In this document: positions 17,373-26,733 of the stretch, piece by piece | Numbering within the stretch: the first letter of the stretch is position 1 | Layout: every line of letters starts with the position of its first letter | Source of the DNA: Microvirga calopogonii | Lineage (GTDB): Bacteria; Pseudomonadota; Alphaproteobacteria; Rhizobiales; Beijerinckiaceae | Direction of reading: 5' to 3' | NCBI RefSeq assembly: GCF_003347665.1 | Contig: NZ_QDGA01000045.1 | Location: 1 to 38,804 of the forward strand | DNA: 38,804 bases | The notes under the pieces: generated by a model | What the model was told of the DNA's origin: nothing | The model's database searches: none | What the model saw: the letters and a program-made list of their open reading frames with translations, nothing else | Translations under genes and position numbers: made by a program

Positions 17373-18719
17373 ATGAGTGGTAGCGGTGCTTTTGAGTCCT
17401 CCGATGCGCTGATCGCGCGCTTTCTCGCCCTGCACCCGAAGACCATCGATCTTTCGCTCGGGCGCATCCAGCGGCTTCTGGCCCAGCTCGGCCATCCGGA
17501 GCGCCGCCTGCCGCCGGTCATCCATGTGGCCGGCACCAACGGCAAGGGCTCGACCATCGCGTTCATGCGGGCGATCCTCGAAAGCGCCGGTCTTGCCGTC
17601 CACGTCTATACCTCGCCTCATCTCGTGCGCTTCCACGAGCGCATCCGCCTGGGCCGGCTCGGCGGCGGCGGCCGCTATGTGAGCGAGGAGAGGCTCGTCG
17701 AGGCCTTCCGCCGCTGCGAGGCGGTGAACGCGGGCGAGCCCATCACCGTGTTCGAGATCACGACCGCGGCCGCCCTGCTGATCTTCGCGGAAGAGCCTGC
17801 CGACGTGCTCCTGCTCGAAGTCGGTCTCGGCGGCCGCTTCGACGCCACCAACGTGATCGACAGGCCGGCCGCCGCCGTCGTTACGCCCATCGGGCATGAC
17901 CACGCGGAATATCTCGGCACGACCCTGCAGGCCATCGCGAGGGAGAAGGCCGGCATCTTCAAGCGCGGCTGCCCGGCAATCATCGCCCCGCAGGATTACA
18001 CGGAAGCCGACCAGACCCTGCGCGACGAGGCGGAGCGCATCGGCGTGTCCCCGCTCTTCGTCGGCCAGCAGGATTTCTCCGTGCACGAGGAGGGTGGACG
18101 CCTCGTCTACCAGGATGAGAAGGGCCTCCTGGACCTGCCGCGCCCCCGGCTCATCGGGCGGCATCAATTCACCAATGCCGGTACGGCGATCGCGGCACTG
18201 CGTGCCGCCGGGTTCGAGCATTTCGAGACGTCCGCCTTCGAGGCGGGCCTCACCCGCGCCGAATGGCCTGGGCGCCTCCAGCGCCTCAACAAGGGACGTC
18301 TGCCGGAGATCGCCCCGCAGGGCTGCGAGCTCTGGCTCGACGGCGGCCACAATCCCGACGGCGGCCGGGTGCTCGCCGCCGCCATGGCGGACCGGAGCGA
18401 GCGCTCGGACGCGCCCCTCGTGCTGATCACCGGCATGCTCGGCACGAAGGATTCTCAGGCCTTCTTCAAGAACTTCTCCGGCCTCGCCCGCGAGGTGATC
18501 GCGGTTCCGATCGCCGGCCAGATCGCCGCCCGCCCCGCCGAGGAGGTCGCGGCCATCGCGTCCAGCGTGGGGCTCACCACCTCGACGGCCTCGAGCGTCG
18601 AATCGGCCCTCGCCTCGCTCCACAACTATGTCTGGGACCACCCGCCCCGCATCCTGATCTGCGGCTCGCTCTATCTCGCCGGCGAGGTCTTGGCGGCGAA
18701 CGGGACGCTGCCGGAGTAG
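17373..18719 (+). CDS. folC: Folylpolyglutamate synthase / dihydrofolate synthase
   Basis: ATP-dependent ligase that adds glutamate to dihydropteroate and to folates; cytoplasmic. 448 residues, full length. The P-loop is VAGTNGKGST (Gly54-Thr61), preceded by the Mur-ligase-like first helix. Other family blocks are VYTSPHLVRFHERIR, EITTAAALLIFAE, LLEVGLGGRFDATNVI, TPIGHDHAEYLGTTLQAIAREKAGIFK and, in the C-terminal domain, WLDGGHNPDG. ATG 17373 is preferred because AGGAAG lies 6 bases upstream; an in-frame ATG at 17358 has a site too close to it. It ends the plus-strand trp-accD-folC series and converges on trxA, with a shared terminator between them. Confidence 0.96.
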   Translation: MSGSGAFESSDALIARFLALHPKTIDLSLGRIQRLLAQLGHPERRLPPVIHVAGTNGKGSTIAFMRAILESAGLAVHVYTSPHLVRFHERIRLGRLGGGGRYVSEERLVEAFRRCEAVNAGEPITVFEITTAAALLIFAEEPADVLLLEVGLGGRFDATNVIDRPAAAVVTPIGHDHAEYLGTTLQAIAREKAGIFKRGCPAIIAPQDYTEADQTLRDEAERIGVSPLFVGQQDFSVHEEGGRLVYQDEKGLLDLPRPRLIGRHQFTNAGTAIAALRAAGFEHFETSAFEAGLTRAEWPGRLQRLNKGRLPEIAPQGCELWLDGGHNPDGGRVLAAAMADRSERSDAPLVLITGMLGTKDSQAFFKNFSGLAREVIAVPIAGQIAARPAEEVAAIASSVGLTTSTASSVESALASLHNYVWDHPPRILICGSLYLAGEVLAANGTLPE

Positions 18720-18770
18720 GGACGTAAGATTTATCTCCGACGGGAGCGCATACCGAGAGTAGCGCTGGAC

Positions 18771-18880
18771 TCCCCTCCCTCCTTGTGGGGGAGGGCTAGG
18801 GAGGAGGTGTTAGCGCCACTCTGGTTCCAGTCCTGCGCCGTACCCCCCTCTCCACTCCTCCCCCAGAAGGGGGGAGAGGG
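18771..18880. repeat. Palindromic repeat, family B, copy 2
   Basis: TCCCCTCCCTCCTTGTGGGGGAGG at one end and CCTCCCCCAGAAGGGGGGAGAGG at the other fold back on each other with few mismatches, with inner blocks GGAGGTGTTAGCGCC and GTACCCCCCTCTCC. It is a diverged relative of the element between trpB and trpA. It lies between folC and the terminator shared with trxA. Confidence 0.8.
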
Positions 18881-18911
18881 TCGGTTGCTCTGTGCACGAA
18901 CTGGCAAAAGA

Positions 18912-18933
18912 AAAGGGGCCTTGCGGCCCCTTT
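18912..18933. terminator. Bidirectional intrinsic terminator between folC and trxA
   Basis: AAAGGGGCC (18912-18920), loop TTGC, GGCCCCTTT (18925-18933). Read on the minus strand the stem is followed by TTTTCTTTT, a good tail for trxA. On the plus strand it is followed by TTTGATTATTTC, weaker but usable for folC. It begins about 25 bases after the trxA stop. Confidence 0.9.
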
Positions 18934-18957
18934 GATTATTTCAAAAACTCAACGCGA

Positions 18958-19278
18958 TCAGGCGGAGGCCTGGATCCAGCGGGACAGTTCGCCCTTGGGG
19001 GCGGCGCCGACCTTCTGGGCGACGACCTTGCCGTCCTTGAACACCATCAGGGCCGGGATCGACCGGATGCCGAGCTGGGAGGAGATCTGCGGGTTCTCGT
19101 CCACGTTGAGCTTGGCGATCTTCACCTTGCCGGCCATCTCGTTGGAAATCTCTTCCAGGGCCGGGCCGATCATGCGGCAGGGACCGCACCATTCCGCCCA
19201 GAAATCGACCACGACGGGCTCGGAGGATTGCAGGACATCCTGCGCGAAGCTTGAATCGGTCACCTTTACGGTTGCCAT
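18958..19278 (-). CDS. trxA: Thioredoxin
   Basis: Small cytoplasmic dithiol reductant that serves ribonucleotide reductase, methionine sulfoxide reductase and other enzymes. 106 residues, the usual length. The active site WCGPC lies at residues 30-34, in VVVDFWAEWCGPCRMIGPALEE. The cis-proline region is GIRSIPALMVFKDGKV. A good ribosome binding site (AAGGTGAT) precedes ATG 19278. It is 100 bases downstream of addA on the same strand, so it may be read from the addBA transcript as well as from a promoter of its own. This is the usual alphaproteobacterial order (folC, trxA, addA). Confidence 0.97.
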   Translation of the reverse strand: MATVKVTDSSFAQDVLQSSEPVVVDFWAEWCGPCRMIGPALEEISNEMAGKVKIAKLNVDENPQISSQLGIRSIPALMVFKDGKVVAQKVGAAPKGELSRWIQASA

Positions 19279-19378
19279 CAGATCACCTTTGACTTGAGCG
19301 CGACTCAGCTTCGAGCCGCTCGGCTATAGGGCCAAGGTAAGAACCCGGCTTGAGGGAATCAAGCAAGGGCTCTGTGTC

Positions 19379-22300
19379 TCACGCCGCTTTGATGAGGGTA
19401 AGTGCGGATTCCAGATCGGGTTCCAGGAGCTCGTGGATCACGGGGCCCGAGGTCCAGATCAGGAAGGTGCGGATGCGCTTTTCCGGATAGATCTCGGCGA
19501 GGAGCGTCCGGTAGAGAGCAAGCTGCGCCACATAGGAGCGCGGGGGCGGCTGGCCCGCCTTCGGTGGGCGGGCGGTGGTCTTGAAATCGGCGACCAGCAC
19601 GTCCGCATCGAGCACGGCGAGCCGGTCGATCTGGCCCGAGACCATGATCTCGCCCTCTGCCGTGAGCACCCGCCCGGCGATGGGCGCCTCCGCCCGCGAG
19701 CCCTTGCCGAAAAGAGGCATCAGGTCCGCATGGTCGAGAACCCCAAGGGCGTTGGTCAGGATCGATTCGCGCAGGTCCTGGGGAAGGCGCGGTGCGCGGG
19801 CCTTGATGTAGGAGCGCGCCATGCTCTCCCGGTGCTCTGGCGCCAGCGCCGGCAAGCGCTCCAGCAGGGCATGGACCAGGGTGCCGCGCAGCCGCGCCTC
19901 GGGCGCATAGGGACCGTCGCCGGGACGTGTCATCCGGTCGGCGGCGCCGAGCGCGCTCGAGGGGCGGATCGGGGGCAGAGGCTCGGGCTCCGGCCTGGCC
20001 GCCGTGGTCAGCCAGTCCGGGACCGCGATGGGATCGAGGGGCGGCACGTCGGATTCGGCCACCAGGGTGCGCGCCAGCGCCGAGCCGTCGCGCCAGACCG
20101 AGATCGGGCCGTAGGGCGCCTCGTCCAGCTCCAGGCCGCCCGCCTTCGCGACGAGCCCATGGCGGATCATCTCGCACCAGGCTTCCTGCTTCGTCTCGTT
20201 CCCGTTCGTCCGGTAGGGGGCGATCACCAGCCGGTCCTTCGCGCGGGTCATGGCGACGTAGAGCAGGCGGTTGTGCTCCTCGTAACCCTTGGCATGCAGG
20301 AGGTCGCGCGCCTGCGTCATCACGCTGGAATCGGAGGTCTTGCCGGGCGCCCAGACCGGGATCCTGTCGCCTGCCGTCGTCTGCAATTGCAGCAGCGGCG
20401 GATCGCGGCCCAGCACCTCGCAGCCGTCGATGAGCACCACGATGGGAGCCTCGAGACCTTTTGCGCCGTGCACGGTCATGACGCGCACTTCGTTGTTCAC
20501 GGAATCGAGGTCGCGCTTGATCGTGTGCGAGGCGGATTCGAACCGGTTCAGGAAGACGGTGAGCGAGGGCGTCTCCGTCATTTCCGATTGATGGGCGAAG
20601 CACAGGAACGCGTCGATGGCGTCGCCCGCCTCGCTCCCCAGGCGCGCCACGAGCAGCGAGCGCCCGCCGCGCGGTCCGAGCAGGGTGGCGAAGAAGCCGA
20701 AGGGGCCATGGATGCGCGCGAGCTCGCGCCATGCGCTCAAGGCCTCGCATCCGCGTTTCGCCTTCGCATCGCCCGCTTCGGCGTGCCGCGTCATGGCGGC
20801 GTGCAGGGATTCCTCGTCCGCGCGGTTGGCGGCGATGCGGATGAGATCGTCGTCGGTGAGGCCGACGAGCGGCGATTTCAGCGCGGTCGCGAGCGTGAGG
20901 TCGTCGTCCGGCAGAAGCGCCGCGCGTCCGGCGGCCACGAGATCGAGCACGGCGATGTGCTCGCCGATATTGAGCCGGTCCGCACCGGCCACGGGCACGC
21001 CCGCCTCTTTCAGCGCGCGGATCACCGCCTCGAAGGCGGCGCCGCGCTTCCTCACCAGCACGAGCACGTCGCCGGCCGTCCACACGCGGCCCATCTCGTC
21101 GCCCTTGGTGGTCCAGCACTTCACGGCCTGCGCGATGCGACGCGCGACGACGACGGGCGGCGCGTGCTGCTCCGGCTCGTCGATGGGCAGCACCCAGGCC
21201 TCGGGCTCTTCCTCCTTGGCGGGCATTTCCAGGGGCCACATTTCCACGAGGCCCGGCGCGTGAGGGCGCGCGCTCTCGTGCACGGTGCCGACCGCCTTGT
21301 CCTCGAAGGACAGTCCCTTGAAATTCGCCTCGACCGCGAAGGTCGCGTCCACGGCCGACAGCACGGCCTTGGCCGATCGGAACGACATGGTGAGCGACAC
21401 GTCCTCGAAATGGAGCTCGGCGTTCTTCACCTTCTGCGACCAGCTCCGGCGCATCGTCTCGAATTCCTGCGGAGCCGCGCCCTGGAAGCCGTAGATCGAC
21501 TGCTTGGGATCGCCCACCGCGAAGAGCGTGCGCACGCGCCCGCCCGCAGCGCCGGCGCCCGCCGTGAAATCCTCGGTGATCTTGCGCAGGATCTCCCATT
21601 GCTCCGGGTTCGTGTCCTGCGCCTCGTCGATCAGCACGTGATCGATGCCGCGGTCGAGCTTGTAGAGCACCCAGGCCGTGTCGCCGCGCGAGAGCAGCGC
21701 CAGGGTTTTGTCGATGAGATCCTGGAAGTCGAGCGCGCCGAGACGCATCTTCGCCTGCTCGACGCGGGTGTGGATCTCGGCCGCGAGCGTGAACAGCGCG
21801 CCGGTGCGCTCGGCGGCGCGCGCGGCCTTGCGCTTGTCGATGAGGCGCCAGATGCGGCTCTGCTCGGTCAGCAGCCGTTCCTTCAAGGCGGGATCGACCG
21901 ACTTCGTCACGAGGCGTGACTCCGCGCGCGGCGTCCAATCCGATTCCTTCAGGAAGACCGACAGGTAATGCTTGAGCTTCTCGTCCGGATCCTGGGCCTC
22001 GGCGGCTGCGATGAAGGAGGCGGCGCGCTCCTGGTCAGTCGCCTTGCCGGCCAGAAGTTCCTGCACGATGGAGGGCCATTCTTCCGGCCTGATGCCGCCT
22101 TCGAGCATTGCGGTCTCGACGCTCTCCAGCGTCTCATCCGCGCCCAGCCCGAGTTCCCTGCGAAGCCGTGCGGGGCCCGACGCATCGTGCAGGAACGCCT
22201 TGCACTTCAAGGCCGCGTTGATCGCGGAGGTGAGGGCGTCGCCTATCGCATCGACGCTGATGGTATCGAGCGCATCGGCAAGTTCCGGGAAATTGCCGCT

Positions 22301-22816
22301 CGCCGCATCGGCCATCACATTGGCGGTGGCCTGGGCCAGCATCTCGTCGGTCTGGCTCTCGTCGAGCACGGCGAAGCGCGCGGGCACATTGGCCTCGAAC
22401 GGCACGAGATGCAGAAGTCGCTCGCAGAAGGCGTGGATAGTGTCGATCTTGAGGCCGCCCGGCGTTTCCACCGCGCGCGCAAAGAGCGTGCGCGCGAGTT
22501 TCACCTGGGCCCGCGTCGGTTTCGCGCCCTCGAGTTCCGTCAGTTCCTTGACGAGGCTTTCCTCATCGAGCGTCACCCAGCGGCCAAGGCGCTCGAACAC
22601 GCGGATCGCCATGTTGGCGGCGGCCGCCTTGGTGAAGGTGAGACAGAGAATGCGGCCCGGCAGAGAGCCCGCGAGCAGCAGACGCACGACACGGTCGGTG
22701 AGCACCTTGGTCTTGCCGGCGCCCGCATTGGCCGACACCCAGGCGGATGCGCGCGGGTTGGCGGCGCGGCGCTGCGCGTCCTTGGTGTATTCCGGGATGA
22801 CGAGATCGGTGCTCAT
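19379..22816 (-). CDS. addA: Double-strand break repair helicase-nuclease AddA
   Basis: UvrD/Rep-type superfamily 1 helicase with a C-terminal RecB-like nuclease. With AddB it resects DNA ends for RecA loading (the RecBCD equivalent). 1145 residues. Walker A is ANAGAGKT (29-36); motif II is VLIDEAQDTNPEQ; motif III is VGDPKQSIYGFQGA; motifs V/VI include VMTVHGAKGLEAPIVVL and LLYVAMTRAKDRL. The nuclease domain shows RGTLVHALLE and DADVLVADFKTT with the metal-binding Asp and Lys. ATG 22816 is chosen because it overlaps the addB stop as ATGA; a start at 22855 would extend further into addB. The sequence is of the alphaproteobacterial AddA type, which differs from the Bacillus protein. Confidence 0.96.
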   Translation of the reverse strand: MSTDLVIPEYTKDAQRRAANPRASAWVSANAGAGKTKVLTDRVVRLLLAGSLPGRILCLTFTKAAAANMAIRVFERLGRWVTLDEESLVKELTELEGAKPTRAQVKLARTLFARAVETPGGLKIDTIHAFCERLLHLVPFEANVPARFAVLDESQTDEMLAQATANVMADAASGNFPELADALDTISVDAIGDALTSAINAALKCKAFLHDASGPARLRRELGLGADETLESVETAMLEGGIRPEEWPSIVQELLAGKATDQERAASFIAAAEAQDPDEKLKHYLSVFLKESDWTPRAESRLVTKSVDPALKERLLTEQSRIWRLIDKRKAARAAERTGALFTLAAEIHTRVEQAKMRLGALDFQDLIDKTLALLSRGDTAWVLYKLDRGIDHVLIDEAQDTNPEQWEILRKITEDFTAGAGAAGGRVRTLFAVGDPKQSIYGFQGAAPQEFETMRRSWSQKVKNAELHFEDVSLTMSFRSAKAVLSAVDATFAVEANFKGLSFEDKAVGTVHESARPHAPGLVEMWPLEMPAKEEEPEAWVLPIDEPEQHAPPVVVARRIAQAVKCWTTKGDEMGRVWTAGDVLVLVRKRGAAFEAVIRALKEAGVPVAGADRLNIGEHIAVLDLVAAGRAALLPDDDLTLATALKSPLVGLTDDDLIRIAANRADEESLHAAMTRHAEAGDAKAKRGCEALSAWRELARIHGPFGFFATLLGPRGGRSLLVARLGSEAGDAIDAFLCFAHQSEMTETPSLTVFLNRFESASHTIKRDLDSVNNEVRVMTVHGAKGLEAPIVVLIDGCEVLGRDPPLLQLQTTAGDRIPVWAPGKTSDSSVMTQARDLLHAKGYEEHNRLLYVAMTRAKDRLVIAPYRTNGNETKQEAWCEMIRHGLVAKAGGLELDEAPYGPISVWRDGSALARTLVAESDVPPLDPIAVPDWLTTAARPEPEPLPPIRPSSALGAADRMTRPGDGPYAPEARLRGTLVHALLERLPALAPEHRESMARSYIKARAPRLPQDLRESILTNALGVLDHADLMPLFGKGSRAEAPIAGRVLTAEGEIMVSGQIDRLAVLDADVLVADFKTTARPPKAGQPPPRSYVAQLALYRTLLAEIYPEKRIRTFLIWTSGPVIHELLEPDLESALTLIKAA

Positions 22817-25800
22817 TCGGATCCCTCGCCGCCGCCCGCACTCGCGAGCGACCATTCCTTCACGCGCGCCAAGTGGTCGTATTCCGAGAATTTGCGCGCA
22901 TATTTCGGGAAGGGCCGCGAGACGTAAGGTGCCTCGCCCTTGGCGTAGCGCACGATCATGCCCTCGAAGCGGCGGCGATGTTCCTCCACGATCTCCGGCA
23001 CCGAGCGCTCCTCGTCACGCCCGGGCTTGATCTCGCGCGGCTTGATCGGCTCGCGCCCACCGGTGGTGTGGATGTAGATCAGGTCCGGCGCGTCCTTCGC
23101 CATCGGCAGCCCCTTGAAGGCGCCCTTCATCAGCATCATGGCTTCGAGCGTCAGCTGCGGCGAGAAGCCGGCATAGACCTCGCGCACGCCGGGCGGTTGC
23201 CCCGTCTTGAAGTCGATGATGGCGAAACGGCCGTCACGGCGATGCTCGATACGGTCCGCGCGGGCACGAAGATTGAAGATCGTGCCGTCCGGCAGCGGGA
23301 TCGACAGGCGCCCGGAGCGTTCCGCGTAGACATCGACGAGGTCGGGACGGCGGTTCTGCTCCCACACGACGAATTCGGTGGCAAGCCGCGTGAAGCGCGG
23401 CCACCATTCCGCATAGAGTTCGGGATAGGCCTCGGCGATCTCGGCAAAGGCGTCGGTGCCGAGCGCCAGCAGGATCTCCTGCGCATGGGCCGGCAATGTC
23501 TTCGGGTATTGCTCGGCGAATGTGCCCAGCACCTCGTGGATGATCGTGCCGCGATCCGCGGCACTCGGCGTCACGGCTATCGCATCGAGCGCGTCGAGCT
23601 TGAGGATGTGGCGCGCGAAGATCGAATAGGGATCGCGCACCAGCGTCTCGATTTCCGTGACGCTCAGGGAGCGCGGGAACAGCGCCGGGTCGGGCTTCGG
23701 CCGTGGGCGCGGCAGCGAGGGTGCGGGCTCCGGCGTGTCGAGGGTGCGCGCGAGTCGACGGTAATACTCGCCGGCCTTCGTCATGCGCTCCCACACGTCC
23801 TTGCCGGCGAAGGCCTTCAGGCGCTGCAGGAAGCGCGAGGGCACCATGGGTGAGCCGTCGCGCTTATGCGCGCGGGTGATCACCACGTCGTGCGTGCCCA
23901 GCGCCTGCACGAAATCATGCGCCGTCTGGCCGATGCGCCGCTCCGGCGGCATCAGGCCGACGCGCGAGCGCATGGGGCGGTTGAGGAACGCATCCGTCAC
24001 CGTGCGCGGCGGCCAGGAGCCTTCGTCCAATCCGCCGAGCACCACGCGGTCGACGGAGAGCAGACGCGCTTCGAGAAGACCGAGGATCTTCAGGCGCCGG
24101 TGCGTGGCGCGGGGCGACGGGCTCAAGGAGCGCTGCTTGGCGAGAGCCGTGAAGAAGGTCGGGTAATCGACGAAGCGGCCCGCAAGCGGATGACCTTCCT
24201 CCGCGCGGATGTCGGAATGTTCGAGATCGTCGAACAGCGCGGCGAGCGCTTCCTTCGAGGAATCGTCATCCTGCTCCGCCGGTTCGTCGTCGGGCCCGGT
24301 CCAGAGCAGCTCGACGGCGCGGCGATGATGCTCCACGAGCGACATGAGATCGAGACGGCCTTCGCCATGAACGGTCGGCGTGAAGGTGTTGAAGGCGAGG
24401 CCGAGGCGCTGCAGCAAGTCGTCCGCGAGATCCCAATCGGCTTCCGTCAGGCGCTTGCGCGGACGCGGCGTGCGATGATCGTTCCCGGCGCGGCGGCTGG
24501 CGAGCGCGGCGCGCATGCCTTCGATGCCGAGCGCGGGAGCAGGCCCGCGCAGCACGCCGATCTCGAGCACGCTTGCCGCATGTTCGACCATCTCGCGGGA
24601 CAGGCCGAGCCGCACCATCGGGTGTGCGAGCAGCGCCAGCAGGCGCACGGGGCGCAGGTCGTCGGCCGCCGCTTCCGCGGCCATTCGCGCCAGACGTCCG
24701 GCAGGCGTATCGGACAGGGGAATGCCCGCGGAATCCTCGATGCTCAGGCCCCAGCGGGCGAGTTCCGCTGTCACGCGCGCGGCAAGCGCACGATCCGGCG
24801 TGACGAGGGCTGCCGTCTTGTGCGGATGCGCCATGGTTTCGCGCAGCGCGATGGCGATGGCGAGCGCCTCCTCGCGCTCGTCCATGGCCTCGATGATGGC
24901 CAGCCCCTCGCAGCCGCGCGCGCTCAACGCCACGCGATCATCGGGCGCGATCAGCGACCAGCGATCCGTGGTGTCCGCCGGGCGCAAGGCTTCGGAGAGC
25001 AGGTGGTTGCGGGCCTTCGCAGCCTCTGGCACGTCACCAAGGACAGAGACGTCGGCGCGCGGGACGCGCAGATGCTTGTCGAGGAGACGGCGAAGCGAGG
25101 CCTGCGGATGTCCATGCACCGGATCGGTCTCGTCGTCGCCGGTTCCGCCGATGGTCGACCAGCTCTCCTCGTCGAGATCCGTGTCGAGGCCGGGCAGCAC
25201 GATGGCGCCTTTGGGCAGGCGCGCAATCACGCCCATGAGGTGTGCGGTCGCCGGCACCGAGCCGGTCGAGCCCGCGACGATGATCGGATGTTCAGGGCGC
25301 TCGCGCGTGAGGCGCCGCGCCTCCGCGTCGAGCAGCGCGTTGCGCCGCTGCGCGGGGTCGCTCGCCTGGCGCTCGGCCAGGATCCTGGGCCAGTGCTCGC
25401 TCGCGATCTGCACGAAATGCCGCGTGATCTCGAAATAGGTCGAGTAGTCCGAATCCACCGCCAGTTCGAGGGCATGCCAGTCGATGCCTTCCGTCGTGAA
25501 GGCATCCATCAGGGTTTCGAGGTCGCCCGCGAGGTTCACCGCGTCGGCCGGCGAGGCCGGCACCATGAAGGGCACCTCGGGGCCGAGTTGCAGCAGCGCA
25601 CGGTCCACTTCGGCCGACCAGCGCTGCACGAGGCGCGTGAGGATGAGGCGGCGTTCCAGGGGCGGGATCGGCGGCTTGAGGCTCGCGGCCTCCTGGAGAG
25701 GCGTGCCCTCCAGCCCCGTCAGTTCGAATTCGGCCTCGTCGGTTTCGCCTAAGGGGACGATCCGCGGCAAGAGCTGCGCCTTGCCTGCGCCGCGCTCGGC

Positions 25801-25980
25801 GAGCAGCGCGATCAGCGCACGGGTGGCGCGGCGGTTGGGCACATAGATCGTGATGTCGGACAGGGCCGCGGGATCATCTGGCAGGGGGCCGACGAGGTGT
25901 CCATCGAACAGCGCATCCACGAGGGTCGGCAGGAAGGCGCAACCCGGAGGGATTGAGAAGACGCGCGGCTGGGTCGGCAC
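22813..25980 (-). CDS. addB: Double-strand break repair protein AddB
   Basis: Partner of AddA. 1055 residues. The N-terminal half is a degenerate helicase-like domain (PPGCAFLPTLVDALFDG..., then TIYVPNRRATRALIALLAE), and the C-terminal part is a RecB-family nuclease: RGTIIHEVLGTFAE near residue 810 and AIIDFKTGQPP near residue 920, with the metal-binding Asp and Lys of the D-x-K motif. This matches the alphaproteobacterial AddB subfamily. The start is GTG at 25980, nine bases after the preceding gene, with TGAGG as a possible ribosome binding site; the stop overlaps the addA start by 4 bases, so the two subunits are translationally coupled. Confidence 0.95.
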   Translation of the reverse strand: MPTQPRVFSIPPGCAFLPTLVDALFDGHLVGPLPDDPAALSDITIYVPNRRATRALIALLAERGAGKAQLLPRIVPLGETDEAEFELTGLEGTPLQEAASLKPPIPPLERRLILTRLVQRWSAEVDRALLQLGPEVPFMVPASPADAVNLAGDLETLMDAFTTEGIDWHALELAVDSDYSTYFEITRHFVQIASEHWPRILAERQASDPAQRRNALLDAEARRLTRERPEHPIIVAGSTGSVPATAHLMGVIARLPKGAIVLPGLDTDLDEESWSTIGGTGDDETDPVHGHPQASLRRLLDKHLRVPRADVSVLGDVPEAAKARNHLLSEALRPADTTDRWSLIAPDDRVALSARGCEGLAIIEAMDEREEALAIAIALRETMAHPHKTAALVTPDRALAARVTAELARWGLSIEDSAGIPLSDTPAGRLARMAAEAAADDLRPVRLLALLAHPMVRLGLSREMVEHAASVLEIGVLRGPAPALGIEGMRAALASRRAGNDHRTPRPRKRLTEADWDLADDLLQRLGLAFNTFTPTVHGEGRLDLMSLVEHHRRAVELLWTGPDDEPAEQDDDSSKEALAALFDDLEHSDIRAEEGHPLAGRFVDYPTFFTALAKQRSLSPSPRATHRRLKILGLLEARLLSVDRVVLGGLDEGSWPPRTVTDAFLNRPMRSRVGLMPPERRIGQTAHDFVQALGTHDVVITRAHKRDGSPMVPSRFLQRLKAFAGKDVWERMTKAGEYYRRLARTLDTPEPAPSLPRPRPKPDPALFPRSLSVTEIETLVRDPYSIFARHILKLDALDAIAVTPSAADRGTIIHEVLGTFAEQYPKTLPAHAQEILLALGTDAFAEIAEAYPELYAEWWPRFTRLATEFVVWEQNRRPDLVDVYAERSGRLSIPLPDGTIFNLRARADRIEHRRDGRFAIIDFKTGQPPGVREVYAGFSPQLTLEAMMLMKGAFKGLPMAKDAPDLIYIHTTGGREPIKPREIKPGRDEERSVPEIVEEHRRRFEGMIVRYAKGEAPYVSRPFPKYARKFSEYDHLARVKEWSLASAGGGEGSE

Positions 25981-25989
25981 TCCAAAACC

Positions 25990-26724
25990 TCAACGCTTGC
26001 TGGCGGCGAGGCATCTTTCAGCCTCGGCAATGGCCTGGGGCTCCCCAACATGCAGCCATTGCCCCTCCATGCACAAGCCGTAGAGGCGGTCCTTCGCGAT
26101 GGCGCGGTCGTAGAAGGCATTGGCCGAGAACGCTCCGTCGGGCGTCCCGTGAACAAGTTCCGGCTTCACGATGGCGACTCCCGCATAGGCGAAAGGTGCG
26201 CTCGGGTCCGTTCCACGGCGGCGCAGGCGGCCGCTCTCGTTCATGTGAAAATCGCCCCGGCCTTCGAATCCAATGCTTGTGGATAACGGGGCCACGAGCA
26301 TCAGGATGTCCATCCGCTCCGGGTCCCAGGCGGACACGAGACGCTTCAGATTCGGTTCCCGCCCCTCGATCCAGAGCGAATCGGAGTTGAAGGTGATGAA
26401 GGGCTCGCTGCCGAGAAGCGGCAGGGCCTTCTTCACGCCGCCGCCGGTTTCCAGAAGCTCGGTCCGTTCGTCCGAGACGACGATGCGCGGAACGTCGCGC
26501 GTGCTCAGGTGAGCTTCGAGCATGTCGGCGAAATGGTGCACGTTCACCACCACCGTGTCGATGCCGGCCTCGTGCAGGCGGTCGAGGGCGAAGTCGACGA
26601 GGCTTTGTCCCGCCACCTTCACGAGGGGCTTCGGCATGGTGGCCGTGATCGGCAGCATGCGCTTGCCTAAGCCTGCAGCGAGAACGATGGCTTTGTGCGG
26701 CGCGCGCGGGGAGGTCTGGGACAA
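25990..26724 (-). CDS. murU: Nucleotidyltransferase, probable N-acetylmuramate-1-phosphate uridylyltransferase (MurU)
   Basis: Sugar-1-phosphate nucleotidyltransferase of 244 residues. The signature IVLAAGLGKRMLPITATMPKPLVKVAG (about 13-39) is the NTP-binding loop with the conserved Arg and Lys, and FNSDSLW holds the metal-binding Asp. MurU converts MurNAc-1-P to UDP-MurNAc in peptidoglycan recycling, bypassing fosfomycin-sensitive MurA. The assignment rests on the family match and on the gene immediately upstream, whose C-terminal domain is AmgK-like, the kinase that makes MurNAc-1-P. The only usual start before the nucleotide loop is TTG 26724, four codons after the upstream stop and in the same frame; no ribosome binding site is visible, so re-initiation is likely. 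Confidence 0.88.
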   Translation of the reverse strand: MSQTSPRAPHKAIVLAAGLGKRMLPITATMPKPLVKVAGQSLVDFALDRLHEAGIDTVVVNVHHFADMLEAHLSTRDVPRIVVSDERTELLETGGGVKKALPLLGSEPFITFNSDSLWIEGREPNLKRLVSAWDPERMDILMLVAPLSTSIGFEGRGDFHMNESGRLRRRGTDPSAPFAYAGVAIVKPELVHGTPDGAFSANAFYDRAIAKDRLYGLCMEGQWLHVGEPQAIAEAERCLAASKR

Positions 26725-26733
26725 GGAGCTGGC

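Noticed and set aside
19433..21919. 828-residue plus-strand open frame opposite addA
   Set aside because: Antisense to addA, low-complexity composition, no domains; addA has all helicase motifs.
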